DNA of 64,000 nucleotides from Pseudorhodobacter aquimaris (GCF_001202025.1 NZ_LGHS01000052.1:226945-290944), one strand, 5' to 3'; positions 33,851-43,555 are shown, counted from the first letter of the stretch. The notes: generated from the letters alone by a model not told the origin. A program made the numbers and translations.

Positions 33851-34675
33851 TTACCTTTCGCTCAACGCTGCCATTAATTCAGCAGTCGCTGTTTGTGCGT
33901 CTTGACGCAGTTTTGCCTGTGAAACCCATTCCGCAAGCACATCTTGTGCGGCGGGCGGCAGGGTCTCGATTTCGGTAAGCGCCGTTTGCAGATCACCTGC
34001 GGCAACAGCGGCATTCGCCCGCGACAGCACGGCATCGGGATCATCGCCCTGCTGCGGTGTCAGGGACCTTGCGCCGGTTTGACTGCGCAGGAAGGAACCG
34101 GCACGCTCGGACCATGTGCTGCCCATATTCTCGCGCAAACTTTGGTTCAGCGCGGCCCGCGCCGCCACATCAAAGCTTTCGGTCAGCGCCGTGATGGTTG
34201 GCACCCCGTTTTCGGCGTGATCGGTCAGGATTTGCGGAATGGCGATTCCGGCATCGGCCAATGTTGCCAAAGGTTCGGCAAAGGGCAGGCCGCTTTGCAT
34301 CGCGGCCTCGACATTGCTGACGGCGGCTTGCAGCAGAACGGCTTGCGCCTCGGCAGCGGCATTGGCGCGCGCGACCTCGGCGGCATCAACGATTTCCTGC
34401 GTGGCGGCCATCTGTTCATCCAGACCGCTGCGAAGCGTGGCGATATCGGCCCTTAGTGCCTGAACCGCGGCGGGTGCCACCGTTTCGCCTTCGGGCACGC
34501 TGTTTTCAAGCGCTGTGATACGTGCGGCCAAGGCCTCTAACTGTGGTGTCACATCGGCTTGGGGCGCGGGGGTTGCGGCCTGTGCCGCCTCGGCCGTTTC
34601 CAAAGCGGTGTTGGCAATGCCGCGGAGTTGCTCCACCTCGCCCATCAAAGCGTTGCTGGCATCCTCTTTTGGCAT
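33851..34675 (-). pseudogene. Mitofilin-like (COG4223-type) protein, C-terminal part after a frameshift
   Basis: A 274-codon frame: an alanine/glutamine-rich coiled coil (about the first 110 residues, with LEALAARITALENSV), then a helical domain ending in an ALTEIETLPPAAQDVLAEWV segment that is the conserved C-terminus of alphaproteobacterial mitofilin-like proteins. It begins at an ATG without a visible ribosome site, inside the end of the preceding frame (overlap 34645-34675). It should be the continuation of the protein at 34645-35235, displaced by one frame. Confidence 0.65.
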
Positions 34676-35235
34676 GGTGTCGATTGGGCGCGCAGATCTG
34701 CGATAGCTTGGGCCTGCTGTGCATAATCGTCTTGCATGGTCGCTGTGCCGGGGAAGGGCCAGCCTTCAGGCTTGATATATTGCGCGAGGCCAAAGCCGAT
34801 GCCGGCAGCAACAACCCCGCCCAAAACCAAGGGCACAAAGCCGGGGCCGGATTTCACGACAGGTGCGGGCGGCAGTGGTGTGGCAGCTTTTGTACTTGCG
34901 AAGGGTTCGGATTTCTCTTCGGGTTTCTCCGGTTTCGGCTCTGGCTTCGCAGCCTGCGCTGGCGCATCTGCGGGTGTTTTTATTGGCAAAGGGTTCTTTG
35001 GATCGGCGTCTTTGGCGGCGGCGGCATTCCCAACCTTGCTGGGTTCAGCTTTGCTCGGCTCAACCTTGCTGGACTCGGTTTTGGTCGGCTCAACTTTGCT
35101 CGGCCCGGTTTCGTTGCGATCGGGGGCGTCGGAAACAGAGAGGCCCGTCTCGGTTGTGGCATCCACGGGGGGCTTGCCCGCGCTTTCGTCCTGGGCCTTG
35201 ACCGCGCGTTTGCGTGGGGTCTTTGGGGTTGCCAT
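34645..35235 (-). pseudogene. Mitofilin-like (COG4223-type) protein, N-terminal part before a frameshift
   Basis: A 196-codon frame with a basic start (TPKTPRKRAVKAQ), a long lysine/proline/glutamate-rich stretch with repeated SKVEPSK-like units (about residues 40-70), and one membrane span (FVPLVLGGVVAAGIGFGLA, about residues 132-150). It then starts a coiled coil (QQAQAIADLRAQ) but stops after a few off-frame residues. The coiled coil continues in another frame from 34675. Together they would be a ~460-residue inner-membrane protein. A true mutation or a base-calling error near 34660-34685 are equally possible. Confidence 0.65.
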
Positions 35236-35304
35236 TGCTGCGCCTCCATTTGAATTGCCGGATGGGCCGGTATGATTATAGCCTAAACTGACTGCGTCAC
35301 AGGC

Positions 35305-36048
35305 TCAAGGTTCCTGTCGTGTCACAAAATACTTCTTTATCGCATCAGTTAACGCCTCAGCGGTGGGTTTTTCTGCCGGGCACAGGGTAATATCGCCATG
35401 TTCCGCCAAGGCATCTGTCACCGCATCGCTAAGGGTCGCGCAGATCAGGGGGGCTTTGGGGTGGATACCGGCAAGCGATTTGGCAAAGATTGCCGCCGTG
35501 CGCGGAGAGAAAAGCGGTGCCAAAACCGGAGCTGTGCCAGAAAGTAATTCCACAGCCTCGGGTGTTAGGGGCTGTTTTTCTTGTTCGTACAGGACGAATG
35601 CCTCGGTCGGAATGCCGCTTTTGCTCAGGTTTCCGGCCACATCGCCACGTCGATGCGCGCCGCATATGTGCAACAGCCGACCCTTGGGGCGGTGCTTTTG
35701 GATCAGCGCAATCAGGGCAACGGCATCGGCATCGGCTGAAATGGTCTCCAACCCCGCCTCTTGGGCCACCTCTGCGGTGCGGTCACCTACGCAAAAGGCG
35801 CGTTTTGGCAGGCCGTCGGGGCGGTCGGGATGCTGGGCATAGGCGGCCACGCCGGTCTCTGACGTCAGGATCAACCAATCCCACGGACCGACAGGAAACG
35901 GCGTTTGCAACAGGCGAGGGGCGATCAGCGGACTGATGGTGATTGACAGGCCCGGCCCGAAGCAGTGCTGCAAAGTTGCAGCATAGCGCTGGCTATAAGC
36001 TTGCGGACGGGTCAAAAGAAAGGCGGGCATCTGGGATTGTGTGGTCAT
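35305..36048 (-). CDS. hemD: Uroporphyrinogen-III synthase
   Basis: A 247-residue enzyme that closes hydroxymethylbilane into uroporphyrinogen III, on the path to heme, siroheme, B12 and bacteriochlorophyll. Family features are the start [27 protein letters not shown] near residue 67, the [12 protein letters not shown] motif and [13 protein letters not shown] near 180. HemD sequences vary widely, so the call also uses context: it lies upstream of the mitofilin-like and HemY-like genes and divergent from tsaD, 46 bases apart. Start set at 36048; an ATG six codons later is possible. Confidence 0.85.
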   Translation of the reverse strand: MTTQSQMPAFLLTRPQAYSQRYAATLQHCFGPGLSITISPLIAPRLLQTPFPVGPWDWLILTSETGVAAYAQHPDRPDGLPKRAFCVGDRTAEVAQEAGLETISADADAVALIALIQKHRPKGRLLHICGAHRRGDVAGNLSKSGIPTEAFVLYEQEKQPLTPEAVELLSGTAPVLAPLFSPRTAAIFAKSLAGIHPKAPLICATLSDAVTDALAEHGDITLCPAEKPTAEALTDAIKKYFVTRQEP

Positions 36049-36094
36049 GGACACAGTGTTACCTGCTGGAAAACCCTTTATCAACGGGGCTGAC

Positions 36095-37174
36095 ATGCGG
36101 CAAAGTATAACCATTCTTGGTATTGAAAGCAGTTGTGATGACACGGCCGCCGCAATTGTACGCGATGGGCCCGAGGGACGGCAGATTCTGGCGAATGTGG
36201 TCGAGGGCCAGACAAGCCTGCATGCCGCCTTTGGTGGGGTGGTTCCCGAAATAGCAGCGCGCGCCCATGCTGAACGGGTGGATGGTTGTGTGTCCAAGGC
36301 GATGGCCGAGGCGGGTTTGGGCTTTGGCGATCTGGACGCGGTGGCGGTTACGGCGGGGCCGGGGTTGATCGGCGGGGTTATGGCGGGCGTCATGTGTGGC
36401 AAGGGGATCTCGGCGGCGACGGGCTTGCCGTTGATCGGGGTCAATCATTTGGCGGGCCATGCCTTGACGCCGCGGCTGACGGATGGGCTGGAATTTCCCT
36501 ATATCATGCTTTTGGTGTCGGGTGGGCATTGCCAGTATCTGCGGGTCGATGGTGCGGATGATTTTACGCGGCTTGGCGGTTCCATCGACGATGCGCCGGG
36601 TGAGGCGTTTGACAAGGTGGCCAAGCTTTTGGGCCTGCCCCAACCCGGCGGCCCTGCGGTGGAGGCTGCGGCCCGCAAGGGGGATGCGAAACGCTTTGCC
36701 CTGCCGCGTCCGCTGATGGATCGGCCGGGGTGCGATATGTCGTTCTCGGGTTTGAAAACCGCGTTGCTGCGCGCGCGCGACAAGGTGATTGCTGAAAAAG
36801 GCGGGCTGACGCTGGCCGATCGTGCCGATCTTTGCGCGGGGTTTCAGGCGGCGGTCACGGATGTTTTTGCCGAAAAGACCCGCCGCGCCTTGGCATTGGC
36901 CCCTGTGGGCGCGTTGGCTGTGGCCGGTGGTGTTGCCGCCAATCTTGCCATTCGGGCAGAGTTAGAGACTGTTTGCGCCGCCGCAGGGGTGAGGTTTCTG
37001 GCACCACCGCTGGCGCTGTGTACTGATAATGCGGCGATGATCGCTTGGGCCGGGATCGAACGGTTTCGCACTGGGGCGCGCGATGACCTGACGCTTTCGG
37101 CGCGCCCGCGATGGCCGTTGGACCAAAGCAGCCCCGCGCTTTTGGGGTCGGGCAAAAAGGGGGCCAAGCTATGA
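36095..37174 (+). CDS. tsaD: tRNA N6-threonylcarbamoyladenosine synthase subunit TsaD
   Basis: A 359-residue Kae1/TsaD protein that transfers threonylcarbamoyl to A37 of ANN-reading tRNAs. It opens with [14 protein letters not shown], has the metal-binding HAERVD and [10 protein letters not shown] histidines, and the nucleotide motif VSGGHCQ. The partner ATPase gene tsaE is in the same window at 46700. Start at 36095; upstream ATGs at 36041-36047 would overlap hemD. The stop overlaps gpsA (ATGA). Confidence 0.93.
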   Translation: MRQSITILGIESSCDDTAAAIVRDGPEGRQILANVVEGQTSLHAAFGGVVPEIAARAHAERVDGCVSKAMAEAGLGFGDLDAVAVTAGPGLIGGVMAGVMCGKGISAATGLPLIGVNHLAGHALTPRLTDGLEFPYIMLLVSGGHCQYLRVDGADDFTRLGGSIDDAPGEAFDKVAKLLGLPQPGGPAVEAAARKGDAKRFALPRPLMDRPGCDMSFSGLKTALLRARDKVIAEKGGLTLADRADLCAGFQAAVTDVFAEKTRRALALAPVGALAVAGGVAANLAIRAELETVCAAAGVRFLAPPLALCTDNAAMIAWAGIERFRTGARDDLTLSARPRWPLDQSSPALLGSGKKGAKL

Positions 37175-38106
37175 TCGGGATCATCGGGGCGGGGGCCTTT
37201 GGCGGTGCCTTGGCGATTACCTTGGGGGCGCAGTCGCCTGTGACGCTTTGGGGGCGCGGCCAGAAGGGGCGCGGGATTACCCGCCTGCCGGGGGCTGAAT
37301 TGCCTGCATTAGTGACTGTTGCGGAGAATCTGGCGCAGGTTACGCAGGCGAGGACGGTGCTATTGGCGCTGCCCGCGCAGGCGATGGGACGCTTTCTGGC
37401 GGAACACGCTGGCGCGCTGGCGGGGCGCAATCTGGTGGCCTGTTGCAAGGGGGTGGACCTGACGACGGGCTTGGGGCCGACGGGTGTGATCTTGACGCAT
37501 TGCCCTGATACCCACGCGGCGATTTTGACGGGGCCGAGTTTTGCCAGCGATATCGCCAAAGGTTTGCCGACGGCGCTGACGCTTGCCTGTGCGGATGACG
37601 GGGTTGGCGCGGCCTTGCAGCATCAGCTTTCAACGGATGTCTTGCGCCTGTACCGCACGACCGATGTCACGGGGGCCGAGTTTGGCGGTGCGTTGAAGAA
37701 CGTAATCGCCATTGCTGCCGGCGTGGTGATCGGCGCGGGCCTTGGCGAAAGCGCGCGGGCGGCCTTGATGACGCGCGGCTTTGCCGAGATGCAGCGGCTG
37801 GCGTTGCATCAAGGGGCGCGGGTGGAAACCTTGGGCGGGCTTTCGGGTTTTGGCGATCTGGTGCTGACCTGTACCTCGGCACAATCGCGCAATTTCCGTT
37901 TTGGCGTGGCGCTGGGCGAGGGCGCCGGTTTTGACCCCGCGATGACCGTCGAAGGGGTTGCGACCGCGCAGGCCGTCGCTAAACTGGCGCAAACCCATGG
38001 GGTGGATATGCCTGTGACGCAGATGGTCGCCGCCCTTTCGCAAAATCAGATCACATTGGGGGATGCCGTTCGCGCCCTCATGTCCCGCCCTTTGAAACCG
38101 GAGTAG
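37171..38106 (+). CDS. gpsA: NAD(P)-dependent glycerol-3-phosphate dehydrogenase
   Basis: A 311-residue enzyme making sn-glycerol 3-phosphate for phospholipids. The N-terminal Rossmann motif [14 protein letters not shown], the catalytic-lysine segment [16 protein letters not shown] and the [14 protein letters not shown] stretch identify it. It starts four bases inside tsaD and is followed six bases later by a YciI-like gene, so the group is one operon. Confidence 0.93.
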   Translation: MIGIIGAGAFGGALAITLGAQSPVTLWGRGQKGRGITRLPGAELPALVTVAENLAQVTQARTVLLALPAQAMGRFLAEHAGALAGRNLVACCKGVDLTTGLGPTGVILTHCPDTHAAILTGPSFASDIAKGLPTALTLACADDGVGAALQHQLSTDVLRLYRTTDVTGAEFGGALKNVIAIAAGVVIGAGLGESARAALMTRGFAEMQRLALHQGARVETLGGLSGFGDLVLTCTSAQSRNFRFGVALGEGAGFDPAMTVEGVATAQAVAKLAQTHGVDMPVTQMVAALSQNQITLGDAVRALMSRPLKPE

Positions 38107-38112
38107 ACCACG

Positions 38113-38385
38113 ATGCGCGTTGCCCTTTTTTGCCACGATAAGCCTGATGCCCTGCAAGTGCGGCTTGATAACCGGACTGCACATCTGACCTATATCGAGG
38201 ATACCGGCGTGGTTGAGATGGCCGGACCACTGTTGAACCCTGAGGGTGCCATGTGCGGATCACTTGTGATTTTGTCGGTGGACAGTCTGGCGCAGGCGCA
38301 TGAATGGGCAGCGGCAGATCCCTATGCCAAGGCCGGGCTTTTCGCATCGGTCACGATCAGCGAGTGGAAAAAGGTAATCGGCTGA
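38113..38385 (+). CDS. YciI-like (YCII) domain protein
   Basis: A 90-residue single-domain protein of the YCII family: it starts MRVALFCHDKPDALQVR and has the HLTYIED and MAGPLLNPEG motifs with the conserved histidine-aspartate pair, and ends near DPYAKAGLFASV. These small dimers have a ferredoxin-like fold; their reaction is mostly unknown, although one relative opens chlorinated intermediates. It lies between gpsA and the EVE-domain gene, overlapping the latter by one base. Confidence 0.85.
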   Translation: MRVALFCHDKPDALQVRLDNRTAHLTYIEDTGVVEMAGPLLNPEGAMCGSLVILSVDSLAQAHEWAAADPYAKAGLFASVTISEWKKVIG

Positions 38386-38804
38386 TGGCCTATTGGTTGT
38401 TCAAATCCGAACCCAACGTCTGGGGCTGGGACCATCAGCTTGCTAAGGGCGAGGCGGGTGAAGAATGGGACGGGGTGCGCAATTATCAGGCCCGCAACAA
38501 TATGCGGGCGATGAAACTTGGCGATCTCGGGTTCTTTTACCACTCCAACCTTGGCAAAGAGATTGTGGGAATTGTCGAGGTGTGCCGCGAAAGCCAACCC
38601 GACAGCACCACCGATGATCCGCGCTGGGATTGTGTGATGATCAAAGCGGTGAAGCCAATGCCGAATCCGGTGACGCTGGAGGATTGCAAACATGCGCCAG
38701 AGCTGGAAAACATGGCGCTGGTGAAAACTGCCCGCCTGTCAGTGCAGCCCGTGACCGAAGAAGAATGGCAGATCATTTGCCGTATGGGCGGTTTGACGCA
38801 ATAG
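38385..38804 (+). CDS. EVE-domain protein (PUA-like fold)
   Basis: A 139-residue protein matching the EVE family: MAYWLFKSEP at the start, WDGVRNYQARNNMRAM, then GDLGFFYHSN and GIVEV. EVE domains belong to the PUA superfamily and bind modified bases in RNA or DNA; the family is common in proteobacteria beside gpsA or YciI-like genes. It begins on the last base of the YciI stop (TGATG). Likely last gene of the tsaD-gpsA-yciI-EVE operon. Confidence 0.88.
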   Translation: MAYWLFKSEPNVWGWDHQLAKGEAGEEWDGVRNYQARNNMRAMKLGDLGFFYHSNLGKEIVGIVEVCRESQPDSTTDDPRWDCVMIKAVKPMPNPVTLEDCKHAPELENMALVKTARLSVQPVTEEEWQIICRMGGLTQ

Positions 38805-38900
38805 CGACCTTCGCCCGATGATCGTGGCAAAACCCCTGTTCTGGCGGTTTTAATTGAAGGCTGCGATTTGGTCAGTGAAATGACGCCGGGCGTATCTGTG

Positions 38901-39060
38901 CAAAAAATAGGAGGGTCCCGACCCCATCAGGACCCTCCTCTCGCACCACGCGCTCCCTAAGCACCACACGTGTTCTGTTTGAAAAAGGTCCCGGACATAC
39001 TGTCCTATGCATTTGGTATAGCAACTCTGGTCACGCAGCGCAAAGACCAAGCATCTAAGG
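38901..39060 (-). ncRNA. Possible small RNA ending in a strong terminator
   Basis: The 350 bases between the EVE gene and the DUF2853 gene hold no recognisable protein. On the minus strand the stretch ends in a strong terminator (38909-38939 plus T run), preceded by self-complementary segments such as GGACA-GTA-TGTCC. A terminator this far (over 200 bases) from the DUF2853 stop suggests a separate transcript or a long 3' UTR. I could not match it to a known RNA, and I found no convincing promoter. Confidence 0.3.
38903..38939 (-). terminator. Strong intrinsic terminator on the minus strand
   Basis: A perfect ten-base stem AGGAGGGTCC / GGACCCTCCT with an eleven-base loop, followed on the minus strand by ATTTTTTG. 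It does not directly follow a recognised gene on that strand. Confidence 0.8.
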
Positions 39061-39154
39061 TTTGAAGTGGTTTTGATACAGTTTGTTCAAACCCCGAATA
39101 CGCGAACACCCGCGCCGGACGGGCACGGGTGCGCGATCTGGATTTGCAAGAGTG

Positions 39155-39496
39155 TCAGCCGTAGACCGACTCTTTGTTGAAATGCTTGGCCAGCATGTAA
39201 TAGATAACGGCGCGGTATTTGCTGCGCTCTGATTGGCCGTAAGTGTTGATGACGGCATGGATCGCCTCCATCAGGGCCGGGCTATCGGCCAGACCGAGCT
39301 TTTTCATCAGGTAGTTTTTCTTGACTGTTTCCAGTTCAGACGGGTCGCTGCCCGCAACCGTAGAGCTGTCGGAATTATAGATCGCAGGGCCGCAGCCGAT
39401 GGTCACTTTGGTCAGAAGGTCCATGTCAGGTTCCATTTTGCACTTGTTGCGCAGGTCGTCGGCATATTTTTCGATCAACTCGTCTCTCTTGCTCAT
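39155..39496 (-). CDS. DUF2853 family protein
   Basis: A 113-residue helical, charged cytoplasmic protein of unknown function. It begins MSKRDELIEKYADDLRNKC and has the conserved-looking GCGPAIYNSDSSTVAGSD segment and an end KYRAVIYYMLAKHF, as in proteins grouped as DUF2853. A GGAGC-like ribosome site precedes the ATG at 39496. It stands alone between the small-RNA candidate and ahcY, on the same strand as both. Confidence 0.8.
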   Translation of the reverse strand: MSKRDELIEKYADDLRNKCKMEPDMDLLTKVTIGCGPAIYNSDSSTVAGSDPSELETVKKNYLMKKLGLADSPALMEAIHAVINTYGQSERSKYRAVIYYMLAKHFNKESVYG

Positions 39497-39647
39497 GTCT
39501 TGGTTGCTCCTATCTAACTGTTTGCACCCCAAAAGATGGGCGGCTGCGGGAAGGTTAGGATGAAATGCAGGCTCAAACAAACAAAAAAATATGGGGTTTT
39601 GCCGCTGTGGGCATTTCCGAATGCCGTTAACGTAAGGTTAAATAGCA

Positions 39648-39674
39648 ATGGCCCGACGCAGAACACCGGGCCAT
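39648..39674 (-). terminator. Probable terminator of ahcY
   Basis: An eight-base perfect stem (ATGGCCCG / CGGGCCAT) with an eleven-base loop lies 22 bases past the ahcY stop on its strand. The T run after it is weak (TTGCTATTT). Confidence 0.5.
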
Positions 39675-39695
39675 AAAGATTAAGAATTAAAGCGA

Positions 39696-41084
39696 TCAGT
39701 AGCGATAGTGTTCGGGCTTGAACGGCCCATCCACGGTAACGCCGATGTAATCTGCTTGATCCTTGCTCAGCTCTGTCAGCTTTACGCCGATACGGGCTAG
39801 GTGCAGGCGCGCGACCTTTTCATCCAGATGTTTGGGCAGGATATAGACGCCGGGCTGATAATCCTCGCCTTTTGTCCAAAGTTCGATCTGTGCCAGCACC
39901 TGATTGGTAAAGGAGGCCGACATCACAAAGGACGGGTGGCCGGTGGCATTGCCAAGGTTGAGCAAGCGACCCTCGGACAGAAGGATCAGACGGCTGCCCG
40001 AAGGCATCTCGATCATATCCACCTGTTCCTTGATGCTGGTCCACTTGTGGTTCTTCAGGGCGGCGACCTGAATCTCATTGTCGAAATGGCCGATGTTGCC
40101 AACAATCGCCATGTCCTTCATTGCGCGCATATGCTCAATCCGGATCACGTCTTTATTGCCGGTGGTGGTGATGAAGATATCGGCGCTGTCGAGAACATCC
40201 TCAAGCACCACAACCTCAAAGCCGTCCATCGCCGCTTGCAGCGCGCAGATCGGGTCAACCTCGGTCACCTTCACGCGGGCACCGGCACCGCGCAGCGACG
40301 CGGCAGAGCCTTTGCCAACATCACCGTAACCGCAGACAACGGCGACCTTGCCGGCCATCATCGTATCGGTCGCGCGGCGGATGCCATCAACAAGCGACTC
40401 CTTGCAGCCGTATTTGTTGTCGAACTTCGACTTGGTCACGGAATCGTTCACGTTGATCGCAGGGAAAGGCAGCTGGCCCTTTTTGTGCAGATCATAAAGG
40501 CGGTGCACGCCGGTTGTGGTTTCCTCGGACACGCCTTTGATGGCCTCACGGGTTTTGGTAAACCAGCCGGGGCTCTCGGCCATACGTTTCTTGATCTGCG
40601 CCTTGATCACCTCTTCCTCTTCCGAGGTGGGGACGGAAAGCACGTCTTCGCCCGCCTCCATCCGTGCACCAAGCAAGACGTAAAGCGTGGCATCGCCGCC
40701 ATCGTCGAGGATCATATTCGCGCCTTCGGGGAACATGAAGGACCGGTCGAGGTAATCCCAATGCTCTTCCAGCGACTGGCCCTTGATCGCGAAAACGGGG
40801 GTGCCACCCGCCGCAATTGCCGCGGCCGCGTGATCCTGGGTCGAGAAAATATTGCAAGACGCCCAGCGTACATCTGCGCCAAGGGCCGTCAGCGTCTCAA
40901 TCAGAACGGCCGTTTGAATGGTCATATGCAAAGAGCCGACAATCCGCGCGCCCTGCAACGGCTTGGTCGTGCCAAACTCCGCGCGCAATGCCATCAATCC
41001 GGGCATTTCGGTTTCGGCAATGTTCAATTCCTTGCGCCCGAATTCGGCCAGTGCGATGTCCTTGACGATATAGTCCTTCGGCAT
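39696..41084 (-). CDS. ahcY: Adenosylhomocysteinase (S-adenosylhomocysteine hydrolase)
   Basis: A 462-residue NAD-dependent enzyme that splits S-adenosylhomocysteine into adenosine and homocysteine, completing the methylation cycle. It starts at 41084 ([20 protein letters not shown]) after AAGGAG. Visible motifs are the substrate site [16 protein letters not shown], the [16 protein letters not shown] segment, the NAD-binding [17 protein letters not shown] and the C-terminal [11 protein letters not shown]...KPEHYRY end. In Rhodobacter capsulatus ahcY lies in the same redox/photosynthesis regulatory neighbourhood (hvrA-hvrB-ahcY); here it is near hvrA but without hvrB. The upstream region contains CCCTA-GA-TAGGG at 41129-41140, a possible operator. 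Confidence 0.95.
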   Translation of the reverse strand: MPKDYIVKDIALAEFGRKELNIAETEMPGLMALRAEFGTTKPLQGARIVGSLHMTIQTAVLIETLTALGADVRWASCNIFSTQDHAAAAIAAGGTPVFAIKGQSLEEHWDYLDRSFMFPEGANMILDDGGDATLYVLLGARMEAGEDVLSVPTSEEEEVIKAQIKKRMAESPGWFTKTREAIKGVSEETTTGVHRLYDLHKKGQLPFPAINVNDSVTKSKFDNKYGCKESLVDGIRRATDTMMAGKVAVVCGYGDVGKGSAASLRGAGARVKVTEVDPICALQAAMDGFEVVVLEDVLDSADIFITTTGNKDVIRIEHMRAMKDMAIVGNIGHFDNEIQVAALKNHKWTSIKEQVDMIEMPSGSRLILLSEGRLLNLGNATGHPSFVMSASFTNQVLAQIELWTKGEDYQPGVYILPKHLDEKVARLHLARIGVKLTELSKDQADYIGVTVDGPFKPEHYRY

Positions 41085-41193
41085 GTGCCGTGCTCCTTGG
41101 CAAATATTCAATTATGGGTCAGATAGCACCCTAGATAGGGCTCGGCAATGTCAGTAGGGTTTGGTGAAATAAAAGCGAGCAGAGGAAACGTTT

Positions 41194-41784
41194 ATGAAGC
41201 AGCCCCGCGCTTGGCAAAGAATGCTTTCAGGTCGGCGATTAGATCTGCTTGATCCGACGCCGGTTGATATTGAGATTGAGGATATCGCGCATGGCTTGGC
41301 CTTTGTTGCCCGCTGGAATGGCCAGACCCATGGCGATTGGCCCTATTCGGTGGCAGAACATTCCTTGCTGGTCGAAGAGATTTTTCGCAAAGCAAACCCC
41401 AATGAATCCCCGCGCTGGTATTTGGCCGCACTTCTGCACGATGCGCCGGAATATGTGATTGGCGATATGATCAGCCCGGTAAAGGCCGCTGTTGGTCCGG
41501 GTTACGGGGCGCTGGATGATCGGCTGACGGCGGCAATTCACCGGCGCTTTGGCTTGCCTGCGGTCCTGCCGGCCTTGATCAAAAAGGCGATAAAGGAGGC
41601 TGACCGGGTTTCCGCGTGGCTGGAAGCGGTGGAGATTGCCGGCTTTACAACCCAGGAAGCCGACCGGATTTTCGGAAAACGCGAAGCGCAGCAGGTCAGC
41701 AAGCTGTCAATCCGGCTGCGCCCCCCGGTAGAGGTGCGTACCGCTTTTGTTGCACGTCACGCGGAATTGCTGACAGAGCTTTAG
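41194..41784 (+). CDS. HD-domain phosphohydrolase (YfbR-like)
   Basis: A 196-residue metal-dependent phosphohydrolase. The HD-domain residues are visible as AEHSLLV, ALLHDAPEYVIGDM and a later EADRVSAWLEA, in the order H...HD...D. Related proteins cleave deoxynucleoside 5'-monophosphates. It is divergent from ahcY and converges on hvrA, between ahcY and the Reg cluster. The substrate is inferred from family only. Confidence 0.82.
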   Translation: MKQPRAWQRMLSGRRLDLLDPTPVDIEIEDIAHGLAFVARWNGQTHGDWPYSVAEHSLLVEEIFRKANPNESPRWYLAALLHDAPEYVIGDMISPVKAAVGPGYGALDDRLTAAIHRRFGLPAVLPALIKKAIKEADRVSAWLEAVEIAGFTTQEADRIFGKREAQQVSKLSIRLRPPVEVRTAFVARHAELLTEL

Positions 41785-41788
41785 ACAG

Positions 41789-42127
41789 TCAGATCGCAAT
41801 ATCGTCAGGTGTCTTGCCCGCGACCAGCGCCGCCTTGAACCACCGTGGTTTACGCCCGCGACCGGACCAAGTTTCTGACGGGTTATCCGGGTTCGCATAT
41901 TTCGGCTCGGCAGGGGTGCGTTTGCGAGGGGTCGGTGCGCCTGTCAGCTCTGCCAAAGAGAAACCAAGAGTTCTGGCCCTCTCTTCCAATTCATTCAGGG
42001 CATCTTTCTTTTTGCGGGTCTCAAATGTTGTAATTGCTTTTGCGACTTGAGCTTGCAAATCACGCAGTTCTTTTAGGGATAAATTATTTAGATCGATATC
42101 CAACGTTATGCTCCTCGGCATCTCCAA
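41789..42127 (-). CDS. hvrA: H-NS-family regulator HvrA
   Basis: A 112-residue nucleoid-associated regulator of the H-NS/HvrA/Spb type. The N-terminal half is a coiled coil for dimerisation (LSLKELRDLQAQVAKAI). The C-terminal DNA-binding domain has the YANPDNPSETWSGRGRKPRW motif typical of alphaproteobacterial members. HvrA affects photosynthesis, nitrogen-fixation and electron-transport genes in Rhodobacter capsulatus. It follows regA on the minus strand, as there. Either of two close ATGs (42127, 42121) could be the start; the 90-base upstream stretch is very AT-rich and probably holds its own promoter. Confidence 0.88.
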   Translation of the reverse strand: MEMPRSITLDIDLNNLSLKELRDLQAQVAKAITTFETRKKKDALNELEERARTLGFSLAELTGAPTPRKRTPAEPKYANPDNPSETWSGRGRKPRWFKAALVAGKTPDDIAI

Positions 42128-42186
42128 AGTTAGCCGGATACATTATACAAAAAGTATACGCAATATGTATTATAACACATTTAATT

Positions 42187-42208
42187 GATCTACCTTAGCG
42201 TGTAGATC
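42187..42208. promoter_or_regulatory. Hairpin between regA and hvrA
   Basis: GATCTAC-8 bases-GTAGATC forms a perfect seven-base stem ten bases past the regA stop. No T run follows on the minus strand, so it may be a weak terminator, a processing or stabilising structure, or an operator for hvrA. Confidence 0.35.
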
Positions 42209-42217
42209 TGTCCGTAA

Positions 42218-42778
42218 TCAGCGGGGGCTGCGTTTTGCCAAAATACGTTGCAAAGTCCTGCGGTGCATATTCAAACGGCGCGCGGTTTCAGAAACATTTC
42301 GGCCGCACATTTCATAAACTCGTTGAATATGTTCCCAGCGCACCCGATCAGCAGACATCGGATTTTCAGGCGGCGAAGGCAATGCATCGCCCCGCGCCAA
42401 CAGCGCGCTTGTGACTTCATTCGCATCGGCGGGTTTGGACAGGTAATCGGTCGCACCTATTTTTACCGCAGCAACAGCCGTCGCGATTGCGCCGTATCCG
42501 GTCAAAACCACGATCCGGCAATCGGGGCGCTTTTCCCGAAGAACCTCAACAACATCAAGGCCGTTACCGTCTTCCAGTCGCAGGTCGACGACGGCATAGG
42601 CGGGGGGGCGCGCCGAGGCGATGGCCTTGCCCATGGCAACGGTTTCTGCTGTTTCGGCAATGAAGCCGCGCTTTTCCATGGCGCGGGCAAGCCGTTTTAC
42701 AAAGGCTTCGTCATCATCAACCAAAAGCAAGGACCGATCCGCCCCAATTTCTGCAGTTAGATCTTCGGACATGTCCAT
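42218..42778 (-). CDS. regA: Redox response regulator RegA/PrrA
   Basis: A 186-residue response regulator. The receiver has the acidic pair (VDDDEAF), the phosphorylated aspartate in VVDLRLEDGNG, a threonine in VVLTGYG and a lysine in YLSKPAD. A linker of prolines (LPSPPENP) leads to a Fis-type helix-turn-helix (NVSETARRLNMHRRTLQRIL), which is nearly invariant in RegA/PrrA/ActR. It controls respiration, carbon fixation, nitrogen and photosynthesis genes in response to quinone redox state. It follows senC on the same strand, with the kinase gene regB divergent. Confidence 0.95.
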   Translation of the reverse strand: MDMSEDLTAEIGADRSLLLVDDDEAFVKRLARAMEKRGFIAETAETVAMGKAIASARPPAYAVVDLRLEDGNGLDVVEVLREKRPDCRIVVLTGYGAIATAVAAVKIGATDYLSKPADANEVTSALLARGDALPSPPENPMSADRVRWEHIQRVYEMCGRNVSETARRLNMHRRTLQRILAKRSPR

Positions 42779-42814
42779 CCCTTTTTCATTGCCGCCTGTC
42801 TTTGGTATGGGGTT

Positions 42815-43435
42815 TCAGCTTGCGTTGATAAAGCAAGCAACCCGCTGTGCCATTTCGTCAGCCGTCACATCGCGCTTGAAAAAATCGGCAAATCCCGATT
42901 GAGGTAGCACAAGATAGGTGAAAGTCGAATGGTCAACCAGATAATATTCGTCGTTCGGGTCGTCATCATGGCTTTTGAAATAGGTTTTATAAGCTTGCGA
43001 TGCGGCTTTTACCTGTTCCGGGCTTCCGGTAAGGCCAATCATTTTAGGATGCATGATATCGGCAAATTCTGCCATTACCTCTGGCGTGTCGCGCTTTGGG
43101 TCGATGGTAATAAAGACCGGCGTGACATCCATTCCCATTTCTTCCAGAATGTCGACCGCTTCGGCATTGCGCGCATTATCCAGCGGGCAGACATCGGGGC
43201 AAAAGGTATAGCCAAAGTAAATCAGTGTCGGTTTGGTGATGACATCCGCATCGGTGACTGTTTTGCCGGTGTGATCCACCAAGGTAAACGGTCCGCCGAT
43301 CGCGGCCCCCCCGACCTGTCCGCCACGGCATTCGGCAAACTGGTTGCCGGATTGATTGCTGTAAACCCAATAGGCGGTTCCGCCTAGAAGTGCGGATACT
43401 GCGGCAATGGCGACCCCTGCGTAAATCTTCAACAT
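42815..43435 (-). CDS. senC: SCO1/SenC/PrrC copper-binding protein
   Basis: A 206-residue membrane-anchored periplasmic thioredoxin-fold protein that delivers copper to cytochrome oxidase. An N-terminal span (about residues 5-25) is followed by the copper-site YFGYTFCPDVCP and the C-terminal histidine in LVDHSTFTYLV, all in place. SenC/PrrC is also linked to the oxygen signal sensed by RegB. First gene of the senC-regA(-hvrA) unit, divergent from regB by 120 bases. Confidence 0.93.
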   Translation of the reverse strand: MLKIYAGVAIAAVSALLGGTAYWVYSNQSGNQFAECRGGQVGGAAIGGPFTLVDHTGKTVTDADVITKPTLIYFGYTFCPDVCPLDNARNAEAVDILEEMGMDVTPVFITIDPKRDTPEVMAEFADIMHPKMIGLTGSPEQVKAASQAYKTYFKSHDDDPNDEYYLVDHSTFTYLVLPQSGFADFFKRDVTADEMAQRVACFINAS

Positions 43436-43555
43436 CTGCGTCTCCTCGGTTTCGGTCGGCTCGTCTGGGCCTTTGAGCAGGGCGGTTTAAGTTGAATCCA
43501 AGCCTGCCCCCTCTTAACAAGGGAGATAGTCGTTTTATGTACGCGGGGCAATGCA

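Noticed and set aside
38850..39050. A 66-codon minus-strand frame over the small-RNA candidate
   Set aside because: Runs through the terminator stem and has no similarity to known proteins; the RNA reading is more likely.
41085..41193. A SAM/SAH-type riboswitch upstream of ahcY
   Set aside because: The 109-base leader shows a small palindrome but none of the conserved core segments I would expect; a covariance-model search would be decisive.
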